Position numbers and translations under genes: made by a program. A stretch of DNA of 19,275 nt from Holophagaceae bacterium. GTDB lineage: Bacteria > Acidobacteriota > Holophagae > Holophagales > Holophagaceae. Positions 14,670 to 19,275 of this stretch are shown in pieces. Within the stretch, counting starts at the first letter, position 1. Each line of letters starts with the position of its first letter. The notes under the pieces were generated by a model. That model saw nothing but the letters and a program-made list of their open reading frames with translations, was not told the DNA's origin and ran no database searches. Location: positions 1-19,275 of the forward strand of contig JANXQX010000093.1 of assembly GCA_025353305.1 (NCBI GenBank). The letters are read 5' to 3'.

Positions 14670-15813
14670 AGGATTCCTCGATTGGGTCATGGCAGGGAAT
14701 GGGGGTTCTTGGGATTCGGTGGAGGTCCACGCCTTCGGCGGTCATCTGGTGAGTGGCGAGGCGTTGCCTGCCTGGAATCCCAGTCGAATGGAGCAAACCT
14801 CCGAACAATTTTGGAGAGATCGTCTTGCCGATCAGGTGCTCACAAAGCCGCCGGAGATCATCGGCAAGGCACCAAGACCCAGGCACCATAGCGGTTTGGA
14901 GAACCACGGCCAGAAAGTCCTGAATCCTACCTTTTAGCGTCAGTCGTTCTAAGGCCTGGATGCCTAATTCGGGAGCATTATCCAAGGCTTCTTCACAGGC
15001 TCGACGGAGTTCAGCATCGCTCCAAGGTGGTTTGCATCGGTCATTCCAACTAGCGACTCCGTGGCCAGGATGGGTCAGCCAATAGAAAGCCAAACCAGGA
15101 TCCGCACCAAACCAGCCGACCAAGTTCCCAGCCACTCGATGGAGCTGGTTACCTCCACGAGAATGTTCGATGGAAACGCCTACGTACCTGAGGTATGCAC
15201 ACGCTGCCATCGCCCGGGCCTTTGAGGTTCCCTGGTGGGTAAGGAAGGGTTTATGGTCCCGCTCTAGCTTTATCTCTGGCAGAAATACATTCGGATGGAC
15301 GACCGGAGGACTCAGCCAGTCGGATTCAGGTGAATAGCATCGACCATCTCGAATGGTTCCAGCGCCCACCGCATGAGATCTTGGGCCGAAAATGAAATCG
15401 GCCTCATAGGTTTCGCCATCAGCGTTCTTTGGATGACCGACGTGGTTTTTTGTGGAGACTCCGGGCGGGAGTTTCATCCAGAGATGCAAACCCAAGCTAG
15501 GTGTCCTGTCCCGTGGAGGGAACCAGCCGCCATCAATCAAAATCTCGGTGGCTTGCCTTTCAGCAACCGGGGAGTCGAGGTCCAGACACCACAACCCGCC
15601 ACGTGGGAGCACACCAACCCCACTCCCACGCCTGAACCATCGTTCAGCGAGATCGAACCTTGATCGGCCTCGTTCCCAGTGGAGTTTTTCGAAGTAGTCC
15701 CATGGTCGGCGCGTGTGCTTCTTCCCTGGAAGCAACTCGACCAACACCGATTCTGGAAACGACTCGACCAATCCCTCCAGGAACGCTAAACCTTCTTTTT
15801 GAGCTGCGAGCAT
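14650..15813 (-). CDS. Prim-pol (bifunctional DNA primase/polymerase) replication protein
   Basis: The 387-aa protein carries an archaeo-eukaryotic primase (AEP, prim-pol) domain over about residues 10-175. Visible marks are GVGVLPRGGLWCLDLDSP, with the metal-binding D78-L-D80, then LGLHLWMKLPPGV (H110) and TYEADFIFGPRSHAVGAGT, the usual third block. Such domains prime and copy DNA at element replication origins. The remainder (about 200-387) has no Walker motifs, so no fused helicase, and looks like an alpha-helical PriCT-like or DNA-binding tail. Without its own helicase it would need a host or helper-phage helicase. AAGGA nine bases before ATG supports the start. It overlaps its upstream and downstream neighbours by 28 and 20 bases. 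Confidence 0.85.
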   Translation of the reverse strand: MLAAQKEGLAFLEGLVESFPESVLVELLPGKKHTRRPWDYFEKLHWERGRSRFDLAERWFRRGSGVGVLPRGGLWCLDLDSPVAERQATEILIDGGWFPPRDRTPSLGLHLWMKLPPGVSTKNHVGHPKNADGETYEADFIFGPRSHAVGAGTIRDGRCYSPESDWLSPPVVHPNVFLPEIKLERDHKPFLTHQGTSKARAMAACAYLRYVGVSIEHSRGGNQLHRVAGNLVGWFGADPGLAFYWLTHPGHGVASWNDRCKPPWSDAELRRACEEALDNAPELGIQALERLTLKGRIQDFLAVVLQTAMVPGSWCLADDLRRLCEHLIGKTISPKLFGGLLHSTGIPGRQRLATHQMTAEGVDLHRIPRTPIPCHDPIEESYGSQRT

Positions 15814-16169
15814 GGCGCACCATCCTTGATCGGATCAAAACCTGGGAGTGCCGTTTGCAGAGCCTCCAAGCCACAAATAAGCCCTGGAAGGTCCACAAGG
15901 CAAATGCTCATGCCTTGGCCCTTTTCGGAAATCCATGGACCCCCTAACGTGCGAGTGAACCATGGCTGAACGCGGAGGTAGGCCCGGCCATTCCATGAGG
16001 TGAGAGTCCAGCGAATCCGCTTTCCGTCCCGGTTATGTTCGAAAAAACACCAACCGGATTCCATTGGGATGGGAGTCAGTCTCGCCGCTAGTTGTAGCTC
16101 CTCAAGTGGTAGGAGCATCGGTGCTAAACTTGAATCTCGGAAGCGGATGGGGGGCTTGGTTCGGTGCAT
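15786..16169 (-). CDS. PC4-like (transcriptional coactivator p15-like) small protein, tentative
   Basis: The 127-aa product has a C-terminal half (about 48-108) that follows the PC4 pattern: an arginine-rich strand (GKRIRWTLTSWNGRAYLRV), an aromatic strand (PWFTRTLGGPWI), KGQGMSICL and a helix (LPGLICGLEALQTAL). PC4-fold proteins bind single-stranded DNA as dimers, which would suit a partner of a primase. The match is by pattern only. I chose ATG 16169, since it follows the alpA stop by 14 bases and has an AAAGGGG site, whereas an upstream in-frame ATG at 16307 lies inside alpA. It overlaps the prim-pol start by 28 bases. Confidence 0.6.
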   Translation of the reverse strand: MHRTKPPIRFRDSSLAPMLLPLEELQLAARLTPIPMESGWCFFEHNRDGKRIRWTLTSWNGRAYLRVQPWFTRTLGGPWISEKGQGMSICLVDLPGLICGLEALQTALPGFDPIKDGAPCSQLKKKV

Positions 16170-16183
16170 GATCCAGGCCCCTT

Positions 16184-16375
16184 TCACTTGGAGGTGTTGG
16201 AATCGAGCCACGCCTTGACGTGGTCGAGATCGTAGGCAACCTTCCGGCCCAATTTGATCCACGTGGGTCCAGGGTTTGGCAAGCCTGCCGAAGTGATCCA
16301 CCTCCACTTCCTCAGTGTTTTGATGGAGAGCGGAACAAGCTCCGAGAGTTGCGTTTCAGTTACAAGAGTTGGCAT
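16184..16375 (-). CDS. AlpA-like excisionase/regulator (MerR-type HTH)
   Basis: This 63-aa protein is almost wholly a helix-turn-helix with wing: VTETQLSELVPLSIKTLRKW, then WIKLGRKVAYDLDHVKAWLD. This is the AlpA/Xis/HTH_17 layout. Members either bend att DNA to promote excision or activate or repress element genes; AlpA is a hallmark regulator of P4-like and PICI satellites. AAGGA five bases before ATG 16375 marks the start. It is the first gene of the replication operon, downstream of a hairpin and a candidate promoter. Confidence 0.88.
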   Translation of the reverse strand: MPTLVTETQLSELVPLSIKTLRKWRWITSAGLPNPGPTWIKLGRKVAYDLDHVKAWLDSNTSK

Positions 16376-16390
16376 CGGGGTTCCTTTGAT

Positions 16391-16408
16391 TACCGGGATC
16401 GCCCGGTA
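16391..16408 (-). promoter_or_regulatory. Perfect hairpin before the alpA ribosome site
   Basis: TACCGGG and CCCGGTA (7 bp) enclose a 4-base loop. It ends about 11 bases before the alpA ribosome site. It could be an operator dyad or a leader RNA hairpin; there is no U-tract, so it is not a terminator. Confidence 0.5.
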
Positions 16409-16449
16409 GCCCCAACATGCTTTCCCTGCCCTTTTACTGCCCCCGGCGA

Positions 16450-16478
16450 ATTAGCCTTGATATTCGATCAGGCCTCAA
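16450..16478 (-). promoter_or_regulatory. Candidate promoter of the alpA-primase operon
   Basis: On the minus strand TTGAGG (16478-16473) and GCTAAT (16455-16450) are 17 bases apart. The predicted start is near 16443, leaving a leader of about 70 bases that contains the 16391-16408 hairpin. The 184-base gap to the upstream gene supports an independent promoter. Confidence 0.4.
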
Positions 16479-16559
16479 CAAATTCTTCGGAGAATGGCTC
16501 CCCGCCTGTTTCTCCCGTTAGGCGATTTGATGGAATGACTCTTAATTGCGATGGATTAT

Positions 16560-17330
16560 CTAGGCTGAACCGCGCAATATTTCGACTCTCTCGCAAAGAT
16601 AACGATGCATATGGAAGGCATGATCTTGGACCAAGGTTCCAAAGGATGGGAGCGTTGGAGAATGCTTCATTCTTCGCATTGACCTTTTCGCACTATATGA
16701 TGCCGCTCCCCAAGCAAAACTTAGGAACTTCTGAAAGTCTGAATGATTCGAACTAACCGAAACACCCCGTCCCGGTTTTTGCATTTCAGGCAACCCTTGA
16801 ACCGCGAACCAAAGTATCCAAAGCCACTCACAAAAACTCATTTCCGGCGTGCGCTCAATTCCAAGTTCTGAAAATGGTCCGATGGTGGAAGCCCCAGCTC
16901 CAGTTTTGGATGGGTTGGCTTCTGAAGCTTTCTTTACAGCTTCAAGACACCTCACAAGAAGGACAGGAATCCTGGGGATCTCACTGGATTTTGGATGCTG
17001 TTTAAATAGTTCACTCATTCCCGGTGTTCCAATTTCAAGATCGAACAATGTCCAATCTTTGATCATCCGTTCGAGAATCTCAGCACCTTTATCTAAATGA
17101 TCTCTGACTCCCTTCCCAGAGGTTATTTGTTTATTCTTGCCATAGTTATTTACTTCTTTTTTAATCCAGCTTGTTGCCTCCGCTCGATTTTTCGGAAGTG
17201 CTAGGCAAGTGATAGGAACCCAATCTGATCTTGGGATTGATTCCGGTTCCCAGCCCTTTGGCCAGAGCGTAGCCAGCGCCTTACTGATGGAATCATCGGG
17301 TTCAATCGGGGGGGTGGGTGGCCTATTCAC
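16560..17330 (-). CDS. Unknown protein translationally coupled to the integrase
   Basis: I do not recognise this 256-aa protein. It has a Pro-rich start (MNRPPTPPIEPDD), a charged helical middle (SWIKKEVNNYGKNK, DHLDKGAEILERMIKDW), an aromatic stretch (FCEWLWILWFAVQGLPEMQ) that could be a buried helix, and a basic C-terminal part (SYSAKRSMRRMKH). There is no signal peptide. Its GTG start at 17330 overlaps the integrase stop as ATGTGA, so the two are made together. This pairing suggests a role in integration, excision or its control, but only by context. Base composition is visibly more AT-rich than host genes. Confidence 0.78.
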   Translation of the reverse strand: MNRPPTPPIEPDDSISKALATLWPKGWEPESIPRSDWVPITCLALPKNRAEATSWIKKEVNNYGKNKQITSGKGVRDHLDKGAEILERMIKDWTLFDLEIGTPGMSELFKQHPKSSEIPRIPVLLVRCLEAVKKASEANPSKTGAGASTIGPFSELGIERTPEMSFCEWLWILWFAVQGLPEMQKPGRGVSVSSNHSDFQKFLSFAWGAASYSAKRSMRRMKHSPTLPSFGTLVQDHAFHMHRYLCERVEILRGSA

Positions 17331-18706
17331 ATTCCCACCAGCTTGGCCAAAGTCTCTCCAACTGTGTTCGCGGCTTGCCTGACTGGATCCTCTGGCGCGT
17401 GGGTATAGCGCTTTTCCGTGGTGCTTGGGTCTGAATGCCCTGCCAGTGTTGCCATCCAGCGGATAGGAACCCCGGCTGCAACGCCATAGCTCACGAAGGC
17501 ATGACGAAGGTCGTGAATGTGAATATCTGTAAGATCAGCGGAAGGTGCTTTCCCGCGCTTCCCTGCCTGTTTGTGGGCCTTCTGGCGTTCTTCTGTGATG
17601 ATCTCCCCGGCCCTCTCACGAACCGCCTGCCATGCTTTCTGGACACCTATGAGCGCTGCGGGGGTTGGTTTGGTTTCATCGGCCTTTTTGCGAGGGCTCC
17701 CAGGGAATACGAAGTCATTTCCTAAGAATTTGGGAAGGGCTTTGAGGAAAGCGAGGCTGTGGGTTGAGAGTTGAAGAACCTTCGGTTTTTGGGTTTGGCG
17801 CGAGGTTTTGTGGTCGGTCCAGGTAGCGGTCCCTTTCTCGTAATCAATGGCGGTCCATTTCAAACTCATCCCCTCACCGAGTCGGCAACCCGTTAGCACC
17901 AGGAACCGGAACAGGTTGAGGATGGCGGGGCTTCGTTTGTTCTCACTCGCGATGCGACCTGATTCTAGGTTAGCCATGGCATCCCAAAGGCCCTTGAGTT
18001 CTTCTTCCGTGATCAGTCGTTCGCGCCTGGTTTCGTCAAACCTCTCAATTCCACGGGCCGGATTCTCTACCTTCTTGGGGACCTTGCCCTTTTTCTGTCC
18101 CCATGAATAGAGAGCACGCAGGGTGTTGATGACCCTGTTAGCCGTGGTCACGTGGTCAGAGAGCGCCTCGTGGATCCTCTCCACTTCTTCGGAGGTCACT
18201 TTGGACACGCGCAGATTCCCGATTTCTGGGAGCACGTGCTTTTCCATCCAAAAGCGATAGTTCTCGACTGTGCGCGGCTTACGGGGACCCTTCTTCTTAG
18301 CTTTGTCCCCAGATTCAAGGGATTTCAGCCATTCCTCTGTAAGTTCCCTCACAGAGAGTTCGGCGCGATCAGCCTTCGCTTCAACCCTCGGGTCCTTTTC
18401 TTCGTTCTTGATGGCATGAAGGGTATCCAGGGCCTTCTTTTTTGCTGCCTCAGGCTGGAGCACTGGAAAGCTACCAATGGCTTTCTGTGCAAGCCTTCGA
18501 CCATCCCGCCATCGGACCACAAAAGACACAGTGCCGTTTGGGTAGGCAATGGCACCCCATCCCTTGAGTTCTTTGTCCCAAACCCATTCGCGGTTTCCGG
18601 ATTTGATGGCTCGTTTTTTAAGGACAAGCACGTTTCGCTTGTTGATCTTGTCTAGGTAGTTCTGTTGGGCCTCTCCGGGTTTATTTACTTTAGTGTTCCT
18701 GGTCAT
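17327..18706 (-). CDS. int: Tyrosine recombinase / integrase
   Basis: This 459-aa integrase catalyses site-specific recombination between the tRNA-Pro site and the element circle. An N-terminal arm-binding-like region (about 25-110) and a SAM-like core-binding domain (about 118-215) precede the catalytic domain. The catalytic set is complete: R275 (TGCRLGEGMSL), K300 (DHKTSRQ), H398 and R401 (HIHDLRHAF), H424 (LAGHSDPSTT) and nucleophile Y434 (KRYTHA). It is longer than the usual 380-420 aa, partly from a Lys-rich insertion near 340-390. GGGGAGG six bases before ATG 18706 fixes the start. GGGTCAT arm repeats occupy its promoter region, so the integrase or AlpA may control its expression. Confidence 0.97.
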   Translation of the reverse strand: MTRNTKVNKPGEAQQNYLDKINKRNVLVLKKRAIKSGNREWVWDKELKGWGAIAYPNGTVSFVVRWRDGRRLAQKAIGSFPVLQPEAAKKKALDTLHAIKNEEKDPRVEAKADRAELSVRELTEEWLKSLESGDKAKKKGPRKPRTVENYRFWMEKHVLPEIGNLRVSKVTSEEVERIHEALSDHVTTANRVINTLRALYSWGQKKGKVPKKVENPARGIERFDETRRERLITEEELKGLWDAMANLESGRIASENKRSPAILNLFRFLVLTGCRLGEGMSLKWTAIDYEKGTATWTDHKTSRQTQKPKVLQLSTHSLAFLKALPKFLGNDFVFPGSPRKKADETKPTPAALIGVQKAWQAVRERAGEIITEERQKAHKQAGKRGKAPSADLTDIHIHDLRHAFVSYGVAAGVPIRWMATLAGHSDPSTTEKRYTHAPEDPVRQAANTVGETLAKLVGM

Positions 18707-18732
18707 CTCTGCCTCCCCTTGTTGTTAAATCC

Positions 18733-18816
18733 GGGTCATCAGCTTGGGTCATCACTGGGTCATAATCAGTGATCAAAATCAGGCTAAGTCCGGAGACAAG
18801 GGAAAACAAGGGTCAT
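18733..18816 (+). repeat. Right arm-type sites and int operator region
   Basis: Four same-orientation GGGTCAT words start at 18733, 18746, 18757 and 18810. The middle two form the 19-bp repeat (18745-18763) shared with the left end. A 7-bp dyad ATCACTG-N9-CAGTGAT (18751-18773) overlaps them. The cluster lies between the int start and the right att repeat, where binding would both organise recombination DNA and regulate int. Confidence 0.68.
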
Positions 18817-18878
18817 TGACTTAATTGGTGTTAAAAAAGATCCATGGAGAAATTCGCAACAGATGGGAGTTCTAAAAC

Positions 18879-18932
<54 letters not shown>

Positions 18933-18940
18933 AAGAAATG

Positions 18941-18970
18941 AAACGGCACTCCACTCTGAGGGTGCCGTTT
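18941..18970 (+). terminator. Native tRNA-Pro terminator, displaced by the insertion
   Basis: AAACGGCAC (18941-18949) and GTGCCGTTT (18962-18970) form a 9-bp stem with a 12-base loop. Before insertion this lay about 10 bases after the tRNA CCA. Only three T end the stem, so strength is moderate. Confidence 0.65.
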
Positions 18971-19117
18971 CCATTGTAGGAGGAAGGATTCGAACCTCCG
19001 ATCGGCAATGGCGCGGGAGTAGGAAAAGGCTGAGACGCGAGAGCGTCGAAACCGGTTCGCGCAGCGAATTTCCGCCCGCAGCCATGCCGCGGGGGATGGG
19101 TGGTGCTGAGCGGCATG
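18971..19117 (-). repeat. Inverted T-arm mimic with GC-rich hairpins
   Basis: On the minus strand a T-arm, GGAGG-TTCGAAT-CCTTC (18999-18983), shares 17 identical bases with the tRNA-Pro T-arm but in opposite orientation. No matching acceptor or anticodon arm is present. Next to it are three palindromes: GACGC-GAGA-GCGTC (19034-19047), TTCGC-GCA-GCGAA (19056-19068) and CATGCCGC-N19-GCGGCATG (19083-19117). The words GGCTGCGGGCG and CCCGCGCCAT also occur in the array near 2000-2075, so it is probably the same repeat style. Confidence 0.6.
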
Positions 19118-19225
19118 TTGGAGGGTGCGCTCAACCCGGATTCCGCAGTTGAACCCGACCGAAAGAGGTTGCACCGATTGGAGCGATTGATTTTCCTGTA
19201 GTTGCGAAACAAACGGGAGGATCAG

Positions 19226-19275
19226 ATGGCGGACCAATCGGTGCAGCCCAAGTTTACCGCTTCGGGTGGGGGTGA
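19226..19275 (+). CDS. 5' end of an unidentified gene, cut by the window
   Basis: ATG 19226 has a good GGGAGG site five bases upstream, and the frame (MADQSVQPKFTASGGG) stays open to the window edge. Only 16 codons are visible, too few to name a family. The upstream 100 bases hold no clear promoter. Confidence 0.45.
   Translation, partial: MADQSVQPKFTASGGG

Noticed and set aside
18971..19050. Possible tRNA gene on the minus strand
   Set aside because: Only a T-arm is present; no acceptor partner, D-arm or anticodon arm can be folded, and no CCA is encoded.

Overview
The window looks like chromosome from a GC-rich Gram-negative bacterium. My best guess is Acidobacteriota, class Holophagae (Geothrix- or Holophaga-like), based on overall gene style and not on a diagnostic marker. 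Two structural RNA genes anchor it: tmRNA (ssrA, minus strand, about 2134-2524) and tRNA-Pro(UGG) (plus strand, 12362-12438).

Region 1 (1-2130) is a modular repeat array. A conserved block (copies at 88, 1717 and 1951) alternates with a tmRNA-3'-end-like block (copies near 28, 1653, 1885 and 2061). A Fic-family AMP-transferase gene occupies the space inside the first module. The array ends at a bidirectional terminator facing ssrA.

Region 2 (2134-12341) is ordinary chromosome. It holds ssrA; an FmdB-type zinc ribbon; an unknown 338-aa protein; a tightly overlapping minus-strand group of archaeal-type (type II) glyceraldehyde-3-phosphate dehydrogenase, guanine deaminase (guaD) and 3-methyladenine DNA glycosylase; NAD(P)-dependent glutamate dehydrogenase; a lipoprotein; rlmH; meaB; a double zinc-ribbon protein; and a secreted 394-aa protein. 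Two intergenic gaps carry word-repeat hairpins.

Region 3 (12387-18932) is a 6.5-kb integrative element in the 3' half of tRNA-Pro. It is bounded by perfect 54-bp direct repeats, with a shared 19-bp arm-site repeat just inside each end. It encodes a tyrosine integrase with an overlapping unknown partner. A second, compact minus-strand operon encodes an AlpA-like excisionase/regulator, a PC4-like protein, a stand-alone prim-pol replication protein, a 58-aa basic protein and a zinc-ribbon protein. At the far end are a lipoprotein with its own promoter and a SRAP (YedK/HMCES) protein that has lost its middle. The int-alpA-primase content without structural genes resembles a phage-inducible chromosomal island, that is, a minimal phage satellite. 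This is the best candidate for an undescribed system here.

Region 4 (18933-19275) is the resumed chromosome: the native tRNA-Pro terminator, an inverted T-arm mimic with GC-rich hairpins of the same style as region 1, and the start of an unidentified gene at 19226.
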